A stretch of DNA of 64,000 nt from DATENM01 sp045807725 (GTDB lineage Bacteria; Acidobacteriota; Blastocatellia; UBA7656), in assembly GCA_045807725.1 (NCBI GenBank), contig JBJMGV010000108.1:25646-89645 (forward strand). The letters run 5' to 3'. This document shows, in pieces, positions 18,417-27,491 of this stretch. Position numbers and translations under genes: made by a program. The stretch's first letter is position 1. Each line of letters starts with the position of its first letter. The notes under the pieces are model-generated. The model made no database searches. It saw only the letters and a program-made list of their open reading frames with translations, and had not been told where the DNA came from.

Positions 18417-18511
18417 AACAGGGGCTAGGGGTAGGAGGCTAGGGACTGGCAGGACAGAGATACGAATCGCTCCTGCTCGCCACTAGCCTCTAACCTCTAG
18501 CCTCTAGTCTC
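18417..18511. repeat. Heptamer-repeat hairpin 6 (GGCTAGG/GGCTAGA-type)
   Basis: Left arm 18419-18450 (GGGCTAG, GAGGCTA units) pairs with right arm 18470-18511 (TAGCCTC, TAACCTC units). It lies between convergent genes ending at 18415 (+) and 18504 (-), and overlaps the last codons of the latter. A bidirectional terminator is the simplest reading. Confidence 0.6.
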
Positions 18512-19847
18512 TTTTCATCACGCCGTCATCCTCTATCCCCGTGAAACTGTCGTCGGGCAACAGGCCGAGCCACTTGTCCGACGATGGCGTTAAAAACAAC
18601 TGCGAGTAAACCCGCTCATTCAACGCCGCGAGGTCGTTCACCGCGCTCGCATCCATTAGCCATTCGTGCAGCGTGCGACGAAAGAGGTATTCATTACGCA
18701 CCGTGTCTATGCCAATTGTCCGTTCAAGCGCGGCCAGCGTGCGCTGCCATTCATCCGTTGAAGCGAAACGCGAGAGATTCTTACTGCGCGCCAGCGCCCG
18801 GCTCGCTGCATCGAGCATCGCACTGTCGCTGTGCAGAGCCGCGATGCGCGCCCACCCGGCGTCTTCGGGCTGCGCATCGAGCAGGCGCGGCTCGCTTGAG
18901 AAGCCGCGCAGGATCGGGCGTTCGACGACCAGCATCTTGGTGATGGCGGCCCGCGCCGCGACTTCGGCGCGCGGCGGCTTCGCGCGCTCGGCGCTGGCCT
19001 GTGTCGCCGTTTTGGCTGGAGTCAGGTTGACGCCGGCGCGGCTCAGGTCGCTCGCCCAACTCAGCGCAAGCTCCTGCAATCGCGTGTTGTGATAATCGCG
19101 CAGCAAGGCTGCACGCGCTTCGTCGGTCGTTGCCTGTGCCGCTTGATCGGCAACACCGGCAGCGCGCATCAATTCGCGCGCGAAGACTCGCGGGCCATAC
19201 AGTCCCGGCAGCGCATCAACGACACGGCCTTGACGGTCGAGAACGTAATGAATGCTGTTGCCGGTCAGCGTGCGTTCGAGCCGCCGGCCATCGCCGAAAT
19301 CAATCGTTACCTTCGGCACGGCCCGCACCGATTGCCAGTGTAAGATAAACCGCTCTTTTAGCAGCCGCGAGATTTCTTGATTCGCGTAAAGCGTCAGGCG
19401 GAAGAAGCGGCTGTTGGCGCAACTGAGTTCTTCATCGAGGCGGCCAAGCAATCGCAGCGACAGGATCGGCTTGCCGCTCACTCGCGCCGCCGCCGCCGCC
19501 CGATCAAAATCCGTATACCAGAAAAGCCCCGAAGCAAAGCTGTCTTTCTGCCCGGCAATCAAGTCCATCGCCCGGCTCACGCGTTGCCACGTGACGCTTG
19601 CGGCAGGCGGATGGTCGGAAGCAATCTCTCGGCGTCGCGCCTCGATGGCTTCAGTGTGCGCCGACACGAACGCTTCAAATCCCGCCGGCCCTGCGGCGCG
19701 CAACGCTTCGATAGCGATTGCCGATTCACTCGCGTCTTCTGACGCGGCTCGACGGGCGAGCGATGATAAATCCGTTTTGTCGGAGTTGGCGAATGCGGGA
19801 CCGACAAGAGACAGCGCGAGCACAAAAGCCAGGAGCTTGATACGCAT
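18504..19847 (-). CDS. Secreted thioredoxin-like-fold protein, function unknown
   Basis: A 447-residue exported protein with a clear signal peptide (MRIKLLAFVLALSLVGPAFA). The segment GLFWYTDFDRAAAAARVSGK followed by PILSLRLLGRLDEELSCANS, and later VTIDFGDGRRLERTLTGNS with HYVLDRQGRVVDALPGLYG, resembles a thioredoxin-like fold of the DUF255/YyaL-related type. However, the CxxC active site is absent (a single Cys in SCANS), so redox activity is doubtful. The C-terminal half is helical. Position gives no functional clue; the gene is monocistronic and convergent to the LLM oxidoreductase gene. Confidence 0.55.
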   Translation of the reverse strand: MRIKLLAFVLALSLVGPAFANSDKTDLSSLARRAASEDASESAIAIEALRAAGPAGFEAFVSAHTEAIEARRREIASDHPPAASVTWQRVSRAMDLIAGQKDSFASGLFWYTDFDRAAAAARVSGKPILSLRLLGRLDEELSCANSRFFRLTLYANQEISRLLKERFILHWQSVRAVPKVTIDFGDGRRLERTLTGNSIHYVLDRQGRVVDALPGLYGPRVFARELMRAAGVADQAAQATTDEARAALLRDYHNTRLQELALSWASDLSRAGVNLTPAKTATQASAERAKPPRAEVAARAAITKMLVVERPILRGFSSEPRLLDAQPEDAGWARIAALHSDSAMLDAASRALARSKNLSRFASTDEWQRTLAALERTIGIDTVRNEYLFRRTLHEWLMDASAVNDLAALNERVYSQLFLTPSSDKWLGLLPDDSFTGIEDDGVMKRD

Positions 19848-19977
19848 AACGACCTCCGCTGCGGCTGGTGAAGTGGAGCAAGGCGAATTGCCGACACGAT
19901 GCTCGACAGGCTACAAAACGCGGGCGGTCGTTAAGGGTTCCGTTTTTTGCCTTGGGCGAATGGCGAAAGGAGGGGCA

Positions 19978-20002
19978 GAGGCCGCAAGTCGCTTGCGGCC
20001 TC
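19978..20002 (-). terminator. Strong hairpin terminator
   Basis: A perfect 11-bp stem, GAGGCCGCAAG (19978-19988) and CTTGCGGCCTC (19992-20002), has a TCG loop. It lies 15 bases beyond the stop codon of the minus-strand gene that ends at 20017. The following minus-strand bases (TGCCCCTCCTTT) are pyrimidine-rich rather than a pure U tract. Confidence 0.6.
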
Positions 20003-20016
20003 CGTGTGAGGGATGT

Positions 20017-20391
20017 CTATTTGGCTTCAGCCTTCTTGATTGAAGTGATATTCAGCCATTTCTTGCCATCTTTTTCGGTGATGGTTCCTGTGACCTCGAC
20101 CGTGTCGGCGACATATGGGATGAGCTTCTCGTTTTTGTTCGCCGCGTAATCGCCGGTGATCGAATAGACCGCGCCGCCGCCGTCGAGAATCGCCATCTGA
20201 TTGCCGCGCTTGGCGCACGACAGCGCGCAGGCTTTGTGCGCTTCGCCTTTCTTGCCGCCGCTGTCGTAGCAGGGCTGGTCAATCACTTCGCCCTTGAGCG
20301 TCACCTGATTGTCGCGCGCAGCGGCGCTTGCCGCGATGCTCGCACCAATCATTACCATCGCCATCGTCACATAAATTAGAACTCGCTTCAT
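20017..20391 (-). CDS. Small secreted protein, probable OB-like beta fold
   Basis: A 124-residue exported protein. The signal peptide is MKRVLIYVTMAMVMIGASIA. The mature part has a conserved cysteine triplet (DQPCYDS, HKACALSC) followed by a beta-rich segment (QMAILDGGGAVYSITGDYAA, DTVEVTGTITEKDGKKWLNI) like bacterial OB-fold proteins. The function is unknown. Of several possible starts I prefer the ATG at 20391, which lies nine bases after an AGAAGGAG site; the ATG at 20400 abuts that site. It sits 66 bases downstream of the TonB-receptor stop on the same strand and could be cotranscribed with it. Confidence 0.65.
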   Translation of the reverse strand: MKRVLIYVTMAMVMIGASIAASAAARDNQVTLKGEVIDQPCYDSGGKKGEAHKACALSCAKRGNQMAILDGGGAVYSITGDYAANKNEKLIPYVADTVEVTGTITEKDGKKWLNITSIKKAEAK

Positions 20392-20456
20392 GGTTGTCAT
20401 CTCCTTCTGGGTTGCTGTCAATTGAGTGTAATCCACTTGAGCCTGGCCGCATTTCA

Positions 20457-23400
20457 TCAGAACGTCAGCTTGAATGCAAGCTGAATGTTGCGCGGCCCGC
20501 CGCCGCCCAGGAACGGATTGCCGATGCCTACGTCGGGCGTCACCGTGATCGGCAGAAATCCGATGCCGCGCCCCGTCGCCGGGTCTATGCCGTTGAAGCT
20601 GGCATCCGCCGAAAAGCCCGGCAGCAGCGGTGAAGAAAAGTTTGGGTGGTTGAAGACGTTGAAGATTTCGGCGCGAAACTGCAACTTGAAACGATCATTG
20701 ATCGGCGTCGTCTTGAAGATCGAAAAGTCGAAGTTGCTGTAGCCCGGCCCTTTTAGCGAATTGCGTCCTAAACTACCAAAGTGCTGCGTGCCCGGTATGC
20801 ACGAGGCGGCGCTGCCGTCGCCCGACGGGTCGAGCGTGCAGGGAACTTTGAAGGCCGACAGGTTCAAGAAATTGTCCGGCGCGTGCGTGCCGGCGTACGG
20901 GTCGCCGACGATGTCCGGGCGCGGGAAGAATTCGCCCGTGCCGTTGTAATCGTCGAACAGGTTGACGTGAAATGGCGCGCCGGTGCGCAGCGTGACGATG
21001 CCGTTCACCTGCCAGCCATCGCCGATGCGCGGATGATCTCTCCAAAAGCTCGGCACCGCGTACGACCACGTCCACGTGAAGCGGTGGCGCACGTCGAAGT
21101 TCGAGTTGCCGCGCTCAAGGTCTGTGCGGAAGCTATTATCGGGTTGTGTGGCGTTGGCTACATAATCCTGGCCGTCCGATGCATTATCGATTGAATGCGA
21201 CCATGTGTAGCTGAATTGCGAAGAGAAGCCGTGCCGGTCGCGCACGCTCAAGGTGGCTTGCAGCGCGTTGTAGTTCGAGTTCGCCGTCGTCTCAAGGTAG
21301 TTGACGTAGAAGAACGAGCCGCCCGACGGCGCGAACGGCCCATTGTCGAATGGCCGCGCCAGTGACACGCCGGGGTTGACCGGCTGATTGATGTCGCGGT
21401 AGCGGAAAAGCTTCGCGCCCGTCGAGCCGACGTAGCCGACTTGCAGCACGACGTTCTTGAACAGCTCTTGCTGGATGTTCAAGTTGTAGTTCTGCACGTA
21501 AGGCGTGCGGATGTGGCGGTCAACCGCGAAGACATCCGAATCCAAAAAGTCTGTGAAGACCGGCACGCCCGGCTGAATCACGTCCACAGTCGAGAACGAG
21601 AAGAGAATCGGCGCGGGGCCGACCGGGTTATAAGCCGGGCCGGGGTTGAACGTGTTGAACGGCAATTGGCCGACGAAGAAATCCTGCGAGAAGGCATCGT
21701 AAAACATTCCCCAGCCGGCGCGCACGACCGACTTGCCTTTGCCGGTTATGTCCCACGCCAAGCCTATGCGCGGCGAAAAGTTATTCAGATCACGGTCGTA
21801 CAGCCGGTCAATGCCGTTGCCGACCTGCACCAGTCCGCGCTGAAGATCGAAGTTGCTCAATAGATCATTCTTCTCGCCGATGACGCCGAAATAGTCGTAG
21901 CGCAGGCCGAGGTTGAGCGTCAGGCTTTTATTCACCCGAAACGTGTCTTGCAGATAAGCGGCGTGCGAGTTCTGAAAGGTCTTGCGCCGCGAATCGCCAC
22001 GCGCCGCGCGCCCGCCGCTCAACGTGCCCGACAGAAAATCTTCGAGCGAGGCGAAATCCAATCGCCCGCGATAGCCGGCATCAAAGAACGCATCGACGAA
22101 GGTGCGGCGGAACTCGTAACCCATCTTCAAGTCGTGCCTGGTGAGCTTCCACGACAGGTTATCGATGAAGTGCCAGTTGGTGTCTACGCGGGCGCGCGGC
22201 ACTGACAGCGTCGAGCCGAGCGACGCCAGCGACGAGCCAAAATTAGGGTCGTTGCGAATGCGTATGAAGGGCAGGCCGAAATCCTGCTGGTTGCTGATGC
22301 CCGTGTTCAGGCCAATCGAGCTTGGATCGAAGTCGCGGTCTTCGGGGAAGAAGCCTTCGTCAAAACGGTTGTAGCCGAAGCGCGCTTCGTTGACTTTCTG
22401 CGCCGACAGGATTTTCAGATACGAGAGCGACACGAGATGAACCGTGGTCGGCGTGACGGTGTTATAACCGGGCAGAACATCGCCGGCCAGAATAGCCAGC
22501 GGGAACGACTGGTCGCTCGTGCCGAAGTAGTAGCGGCCCGTGATCTGGTTCTTCTCGTTGAACGAGTGATCGATCTTGCCGATGAAGCTGTCTACATTGT
22601 TGGTGGCCGGCGTCGTGACGAAGAGATTCGGCGACGGGTCGAACAGCGGCACGGGATTGTTAGGCGTGGGCCAAGGGTTGCGCTGGAGCAGCTTGGCGAT
22701 CACCGGATTTGTGGGGCCGCCGAGCGCCGCAATCTCGCGCGGGTCGGGCACGCGCGCTACCGAGTTCAAGCCCACGTCTTCGCGCTGGCCTTCGTAGCTC
22801 GTGAACCAGAAGGTGCGGTTGCGAACGAAGGGGCCGCCGGCGGCAAAGCCGAACTGGTGGTTGGTGAATTCGGTCTGCGGGTTCGGCCTGGTGTTGAAAA
22901 AGTTGCGCGCATCGAACTTATTGTCGCGCAGGAACTCGAAGGCTGAGCCGTGCACCGAGTTCGTGCCTGACTTTGTAACGAGATTTACAATCGCGCCGGA
23001 GTTGCGTCCATACTCAGCCTCGAAGTTCGACAGGATCGCTGCTTCGGCGATGGCTTCGACCGGCAGGATAGTGGCGGGCGTGCCGAAGACGCCGGCTTCG
23101 TTGATGGCCGGCAGGTTGCGGTAGCCGTCGTTCATATCCGTGCCGTCGAGCAGGTAATTATTCGAGCGTCCGCGATTGCCATTGGCGCTGAACAGGCCGA
23201 ACGAGCCGGGCGAATCGGTCGCGCCTGACGGGTCGCCGGTCGCGCCTGGCGCGAGCACGATGAGCTTGGTGAAGTCGCGCCCGTTGATGGGCAGGTCTAC
23301 GATGTCGCGGCTAGAGATCGTGCCGCCCAGCGTGTTGCTGGTGGTTTCGACCTGCACGGCATTGGCGGTAATCGTGATCGTATCGGAGCCGCCGACCGAA

Positions 23401-23789
23401 AGCTGTGGGTCAACGCGGCGCTCGCTGGCGACTTCGACGCGAACGTCTGTGATCGAGTAAGTCTGAAAGCCTGTAGCTTGCACCCTGACTTCGTAGCGGC
23501 CAATCGGCAGCTCAGGAATCGAAAAGTTTCCGGCGTCGTCGGTGATGGTCGTGCGCTCGACGCCGGTGTCGAGGTTTCGCGCTGTGATGGTTGCGCTGAC
23601 GACGACTGCGCCCTGCGGGTCAGTCACCGTGCCGAGGATCGTGCCGCGAAACGTCTGCGCGAAGGTGTGCGGCGCGGCGGCCACGAGCAATGCGCAGACG
23701 AGCATCAGTGTTGCAGCCGTGCGCGCCAATTGCCGAAGGGACATCAATTTCCTCACTTGGGCCAATGAGCGGGATTGGAATTGTGACAT
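20457..23789 (-). CDS. Oar-like TonB-dependent receptor with carboxypeptidase-regulatory domain
   Basis: An 1110-residue outer-membrane protein. After a signal peptide ending near residue 44 comes a carboxypeptidase-D regulatory-like beta-sandwich (about 47-125, GTILGTVTDPQGAVVVSAT, AGNFSIPELPIGRYEVRVQA). A plug domain follows (LPINGRDFTKLIVLAPG, NYLLDGTDMND), then a large beta barrel ending in the aromatic terminus QLAFKLTF typical of OMPs. This architecture matches the Oar-type receptors greatly expanded in Acidobacteria, usually thought to import oligosaccharides or peptides. No TonB box is certain. An AAGGAG site seven bases before the ATG fixes the start. It lies upstream of the small secreted protein gene on the same strand. 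Confidence 0.93.
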   Translation of the reverse strand: MSQFQSRSLAQVRKLMSLRQLARTAATLMLVCALLVAAAPHTFAQTFRGTILGTVTDPQGAVVVSATITARNLDTGVERTTITDDAGNFSIPELPIGRYEVRVQATGFQTYSITDVRVEVASERRVDPQLSVGGSDTITITANAVQVETTSNTLGGTISSRDIVDLPINGRDFTKLIVLAPGATGDPSGATDSPGSFGLFSANGNRGRSNNYLLDGTDMNDGYRNLPAINEAGVFGTPATILPVEAIAEAAILSNFEAEYGRNSGAIVNLVTKSGTNSVHGSAFEFLRDNKFDARNFFNTRPNPQTEFTNHQFGFAAGGPFVRNRTFWFTSYEGQREDVGLNSVARVPDPREIAALGGPTNPVIAKLLQRNPWPTPNNPVPLFDPSPNLFVTTPATNNVDSFIGKIDHSFNEKNQITGRYYFGTSDQSFPLAILAGDVLPGYNTVTPTTVHLVSLSYLKILSAQKVNEARFGYNRFDEGFFPEDRDFDPSSIGLNTGISNQQDFGLPFIRIRNDPNFGSSLASLGSTLSVPRARVDTNWHFIDNLSWKLTRHDLKMGYEFRRTFVDAFFDAGYRGRLDFASLEDFLSGTLSGGRAARGDSRRKTFQNSHAAYLQDTFRVNKSLTLNLGLRYDYFGVIGEKNDLLSNFDLQRGLVQVGNGIDRLYDRDLNNFSPRIGLAWDITGKGKSVVRAGWGMFYDAFSQDFFVGQLPFNTFNPGPAYNPVGPAPILFSFSTVDVIQPGVPVFTDFLDSDVFAVDRHIRTPYVQNYNLNIQQELFKNVVLQVGYVGSTGAKLFRYRDINQPVNPGVSLARPFDNGPFAPSGGSFFYVNYLETTANSNYNALQATLSVRDRHGFSSQFSYTWSHSIDNASDGQDYVANATQPDNSFRTDLERGNSNFDVRHRFTWTWSYAVPSFWRDHPRIGDGWQVNGIVTLRTGAPFHVNLFDDYNGTGEFFPRPDIVGDPYAGTHAPDNFLNLSAFKVPCTLDPSGDGSAASCIPGTQHFGSLGRNSLKGPGYSNFDFSIFKTTPINDRFKLQFRAEIFNVFNHPNFSSPLLPGFSADASFNGIDPATGRGIGFLPITVTPDVGIGNPFLGGGGPRNIQLAFKLTF

Positions 23790-23850
23790 CGAATTTCTCC
23801 TTATATCTTTGGGGAAACCATACCCTGCGGTTCGATGCGAGCTATTCTAG

Positions 23851-23970
23851 GGTGACAAGTGACAAGTGACAAGTGACAAGACAGTGTAATGCAGCATGCC
23901 TGCGCTGCCTCAAAGGGCGCAGCCCGCTTGTCACTTGCCACGGTTTACTTGTCACGCGCCTCTTGTCACT
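23851..23970. repeat. Heptamer-repeat hairpin 7 (GTGACAA-type)
   Basis: Left arm 23852-23880 holds four perfect GTGACAA units. Right arm 23927-23969 holds complementary CTTGTCA units in three separated blocks. It lies between the divergent TonB-receptor gene and the glycosyltransferase gene, so here it cannot be a simple terminator for either. Confidence 0.65.
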
Positions 23971-24006
23971 CATCAGGCTTCGTTGGGATAATCAGCGTCC
24001 GGCCCG

Positions 24007-25467
24007 ATGATGAACAGATCGCTCGACAGCACACGGCCCGATGCGATAGTCGCGGAGTTTCTCAGTGAGTTTCGCGCGACGGGCGATTACCGCCGCGATT
24101 GCGTAGCGCGGCTGGCGGCGCTCGCTACGGATGATAACCGGCGAGTCGCGGAAGTGGCCACCAGAGCCTTGTTTGCGTCTCTAGTCGAACGACTGGCCGA
24201 TTCGTTTTCGCCCGCCGACACGGCGCTCTACAACCGCATCTTCGCGCAGGTCATCGAGCACTGCCGCGCTCTCGACCAAAGTCGCACGCTTGACGCGGCG
24301 TTGAACGCTCGTGGGCTGCGCGACGAAGCCGCGCTGCTCAGCCGCGCCGAATTGTTGCGCGCTCGGCGAACGATTGAGCTTTCGCGCTCGACGAACGTGC
24401 GGCGCGTCATCGTCCTGTCGCGCGTGACGCTCGGCGCGGATGTCGCTGTCACGAGCGTCATCATCAATCGCTTTGAGTGTGAATTCCCCAACGCCGAGAT
24501 TGTTCTGGTCGGCGGTCGCAAAGCCGAGCAACTCTTCGGCGGCGACCGGCGGATTCGTTTTGCAGAAATCGATTATCACCGCGCCGGCTTGACGCTTGAA
24601 CGTCTGCTCAACTGGCCCGCCGTCGTTGAAGCGACGCAAGCATTGACGAACGACCTTTCGCCGAGCGAGTGGCTGATCGTTGATCCTGATTCGCGGCTGA
24701 CTCAGCTCGGCCTGCTGCCGCTCACCGATTGTGAGGCAAACTACTCTTTCTTTCCGAGCCGCGAATATGGCGCGATGACAGACCTCGCGCTCAGCCAGTT
24801 GACCGCCGCATGGCTCGATGAGATTTTCGCCGCGTCACGGCCTGTGCTGCCGAGCCTTAGCTTGCGACCCACAGACACAGAGGCCGCTGGCCTATTGATC
24901 GAGCGGTTGCGACAACACGGCGCGCGGCTCATCATCACGGTCAACTTCGGCGTCGGCGAAAACCCGGCCAAGCGGATTAATGACGAGTTCGAGCAATCGC
25001 TTGTCGCGCAATTGGTGAGCGAAGGCGCAACCGTCATCCTCGACAAAGGCGCGGGCGCGGACGAAACGCGGCGCGCTGACGGCGTGATCGAGCGCGTGCG
25101 GCGCGAGACGGCCATCAACGCCATCGCGCTCTCCGAAAGCCGTTTTGCCGAAGCCTTGACGGGATCGCCCGGCGCGCGGCTATTGGTTTGGGATGGTTCG
25201 ATTGGGAGGTTGGCGGCGCTGATTGCGCAAAGCGATCTTTACATCGGTTACGACTCAGCGGGCCAGCACATTGCCGCCGCCGCCGCTACGCCTTGTGTGA
25301 CGGTCTTTGCGGGCTACAGTTCAGCGCGTATGCTCGACCGCTGGCGGCCTGTGGGGAGCGGCGCGTCATTGGTCATTGCCGTTGACCCGACGCGCGCCAT
25401 TGAGACAAGTGAAATTCTTTCGGCAACGCTCGCCGCCGCGCACCGTTATGCGAATCACCATTCTTGA
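24007..25467 (+). CDS. Glycosyltransferase family 9 (heptosyltransferase-like) protein
   Basis: A 486-residue protein. The C-terminal half carries the family-9 nucleotide-sugar site: LIAQSDLYIGYDSAGQHIAA and AAATPCVTVFAGYSS, with a preceding LIITVNFGVGENPAKR strand. The N-terminal part is helical and the middle has a Rossmann-like GT-B domain (VIVLSRVTLGADVAVTSVII). Heptosyltransferases build LPS cores, but this one is divergent and the acceptor is unknown. It overlaps the next gene (PfkB kinase) by 20 bases, so both are probably translated together. One inferred possibility is that the kinase makes an activated sugar for this enzyme. Confidence 0.75.
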   Translation: MMNRSLDSTRPDAIVAEFLSEFRATGDYRRDCVARLAALATDDNRRVAEVATRALFASLVERLADSFSPADTALYNRIFAQVIEHCRALDQSRTLDAALNARGLRDEAALLSRAELLRARRTIELSRSTNVRRVIVLSRVTLGADVAVTSVIINRFECEFPNAEIVLVGGRKAEQLFGGDRRIRFAEIDYHRAGLTLERLLNWPAVVEATQALTNDLSPSEWLIVDPDSRLTQLGLLPLTDCEANYSFFPSREYGAMTDLALSQLTAAWLDEIFAASRPVLPSLSLRPTDTEAAGLLIERLRQHGARLIITVNFGVGENPAKRINDEFEQSLVAQLVSEGATVILDKGAGADETRRADGVIERVRRETAINAIALSESRFAEALTGSPGARLLVWDGSIGRLAALIAQSDLYIGYDSAGQHIAAAAATPCVTVFAGYSSARMLDRWRPVGSGASLVIAVDPTRAIETSEILSATLAAAHRYANHHS

Positions 25468-26440
25468 ATTCACGCCGTGCGCCGACACGATCTTTCACGT
25501 CCGCCGCGACGCGGATGAAGGCTACGTTGCGAGCGACGGCCACGCCATCACGATCAAGGCCGGCGCGAAGCTGCGCCCGCAGACTATCTCGACTTACGCC
25601 GGCGGCAAGGCGACCAACGTCGCCCGCGTTCTCGATAAGCTGCTCACGGACACGGACGCGGTCGAAGTCGAGCTGGTCGTCTTTCGTGCCGATTCGCCTG
25701 AAGGCCGTTACCTGCACGACCTGCAAACCAGCGCGCTCTGCCGTGTGCGCGTGCGGCCTGTGATGGTCGAAAGCCGCGCGCGGTTCTGCATAGACCTGAC
25801 CGACCCGACGACCACGGATGAGAACCGCGTCGAGTTCAACATCAGCCCGCGCGCCGTGTGGGCCGAAAGCGCGCTCACGATGGCGCTTGAGTTTGCCGCG
25901 CAGGTCGAGAGCGACGTGCTCTTGCTTGCCGGCAATCCGCCGGTCATTGAAAGCAGCGGGGCGATGGCGGTTGATCTTTATGCGCAGGTGATCGCCGCCG
26001 TGCGCTCGCGTGTCGGTTTGATTTCGCTCGACACAGAGAAGGCCGCGCTGGCCAATTGTCTGATGGCAACGGCGCGGCCCGATGTAATCAAGATCAACGA
26101 AGCCGAATATGGTTCGGTTGATTCTAATTTATGGGATCGCTTCAACGGCCTGCTCGCCGTCACCGACGCGCGCGGCTGTCGCGTGTGGCAAGACCGCTCG
26201 CGTGACGCGGCAGTCAGAGTCGAAGGCGTGCAAACTCGCGCGCGGTATTCGACCATCGGCGCGGGCGATGCAATGCATGCCGGCTCTACGCTGGCACGAT
26301 GGGTGCGCGGCCTCGACTTGATGCAATCGATTCGTTACGGTCAGGCCGCCGCCGCCGCGTCGGTTAATTCATCCGAAGGCACGCGCGGCATCACGGCGGC
26401 GGCGGTTGACCGCTTCTTCCTTGAGCTTCAGGGCAGATGA
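25448..26440 (+). CDS. PfkB-family carbohydrate kinase (1-phosphofructokinase/tagatose-6-P kinase-like)
   Basis: A 330-residue sugar kinase of the ribokinase/PfkB family. AGGKATNVARVL near residue 50 is the N-terminal substrate signature. IGAGDAMHAGSTLARWVRG near residue 270 is the anion-hole and catalytic-Asp motif (GAGD). Substitution of the usual GGKGxN by GGKATN and an overall FruK/LacC-like layout suggest a sugar phosphate substrate. The frame is open further upstream (to 25307), but the ATG at 25448 begins at the conserved strand MRITILEFTP. It overlaps the GT9 gene stop by 20 bases, indicating translational coupling. Confidence 0.85.
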   Translation: MRITILEFTPCADTIFHVRRDADEGYVASDGHAITIKAGAKLRPQTISTYAGGKATNVARVLDKLLTDTDAVEVELVVFRADSPEGRYLHDLQTSALCRVRVRPVMVESRARFCIDLTDPTTTDENRVEFNISPRAVWAESALTMALEFAAQVESDVLLLAGNPPVIESSGAMAVDLYAQVIAAVRSRVGLISLDTEKAALANCLMATARPDVIKINEAEYGSVDSNLWDRFNGLLAVTDARGCRVWQDRSRDAAVRVEGVQTRARYSTIGAGDAMHAGSTLARWVRGLDLMQSIRYGQAAAAASVNSSEGTRGITAAAVDRFFLELQGR

Positions 26441-26513
26441 ATATCAAGGATGATGAATTAGAGAACGAGCCTATTTCCCCAATTCATCATTCATCGTTCT
26501 GCCTTCATCCTTT
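26436..26513. repeat. Heptamer-repeat hairpin 8 (GATGAAT-type)
   Basis: Left arm 26436-26467 (GATGAAT, GATGATGAATTA) and right arm 26480-26513 (AATTCATCATTCATC and later TTCATCC) are complementary over more than 20 bases. It lies between convergent genes ending at 26440 (+) and 26518 (-), consistent with a bidirectional terminator. Confidence 0.55.
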
Positions 26514-26517
26514 TACC

Positions 26518-27294
26518 TTACTGGGCAGTCGGTCGATTGAACTTGGCATCGTCGATGGCGACGTTTTGCTTGACGCTGTCGAGCTTGATGGTGATTTCGA
26601 TAGTCGGGGTGCTCTGCCGTATGGTGAAGGGAACCTTGACCCCGTCCACGTCGCGGTAGTCGCTGGAGTAAGACGAGACATTCATTTTACCCTGCGGCGA
26701 GTCTGTCGCCATATCTGTGCGGACGACCAGCCCCGACTGCGTGTCGAAGTACATCGTTTCGGTGAGGCCATCAGCGCTGGTCCCTTCAATCACGTAGGCG
26801 TCATTGCCGCCGACCTTCTCGATGCCTTTGACGGTCATCTTCGGGAAGATTTGCGCCAACTTGATGTCGCGGTAAAAGTCCGAGCCGAGCTTTATCTGCG
26901 CCAGCTCGCCGCCCGACAGTTCGCGGTTGCCGGTCTGCGGATTGACTTCCCAACCCACCGTGCCGTTATAGCCGCGCTGGATCACGCCGAAGCCGGTGAT
27001 GTCAATCGTTAAGACGGTCTTGTTCGGCGCTTTGGAATACATTGTCACTGGCGCGCTGACGCCCATCGCCGGTAGCTCGAACGTGCCCGTCGCCTGGCGG
27101 CTGGTGATCTTTTCGATGGCCGCCTTGCCGCCGAGGGCCTGCACATACTTGTTGACGATCTGCTCGGCGCTCGGAAGCGGAGTGGACGGTTTGGCGGCAG
27201 GCGTCTGCGCCGTTGCCGGTTTGTCTTGCGCGCTGACGGCTGCGCCGAGACCCAGCGTCAGGCAGAGAAAGAGAATCGTTAGCGTTCGCTTCAT
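26518..27294 (-). CDS. Secreted LolA/MucB-like lipid-binding-fold protein
   Basis: A 258-residue exported protein with a signal peptide (MKRTLTILFLCLTLGLGAAVSA) and a Pro/Ala-rich linker. The domain starts SAEQIVNKYVQALGGKAAI and continues with strands such as GFGVIQRGYNGTVGWEVNP and DAYVIEGTSADGLTETMYFD ending SGLVVRTD. This is the half-barrel LolA/LppX/RseB-type fold seen in many acidobacterial proteins of unknown role. It may bind lipids or lipoproteins in the periplasm. The ATG at 27294 has AAAGGAA seven bases upstream; the ATG at 27315 does not. Divergent from the 2-oxoglutarate dehydrogenase gene. Confidence 0.7.
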   Translation of the reverse strand: MKRTLTILFLCLTLGLGAAVSAQDKPATAQTPAAKPSTPLPSAEQIVNKYVQALGGKAAIEKITSRQATGTFELPAMGVSAPVTMYSKAPNKTVLTIDITGFGVIQRGYNGTVGWEVNPQTGNRELSGGELAQIKLGSDFYRDIKLAQIFPKMTVKGIEKVGGNDAYVIEGTSADGLTETMYFDTQSGLVVRTDMATDSPQGKMNVSSYSSDYRDVDGVKVPFTIRQSTPTIEITIKLDSVKQNVAIDDAKFNRPTAQ

Positions 27295-27491
27295 GAGTGT
27301 TCCTTTCAGATTCAAATCAGATTTACAAAACGTGAACTGCCCACAGTCGAGCAGACGGTGTCATACGACGGGGCCAACTCGAATTCTCTGTCTTCTTAAT
27401 AACCGAGCGCAAGCCTTTTCGCAAGCGGGCTGGTTGTTAAGCGCTGGCTGCCGCATTAAACTGTAAGCTTGCAACGGAAAGGAATCTCGAT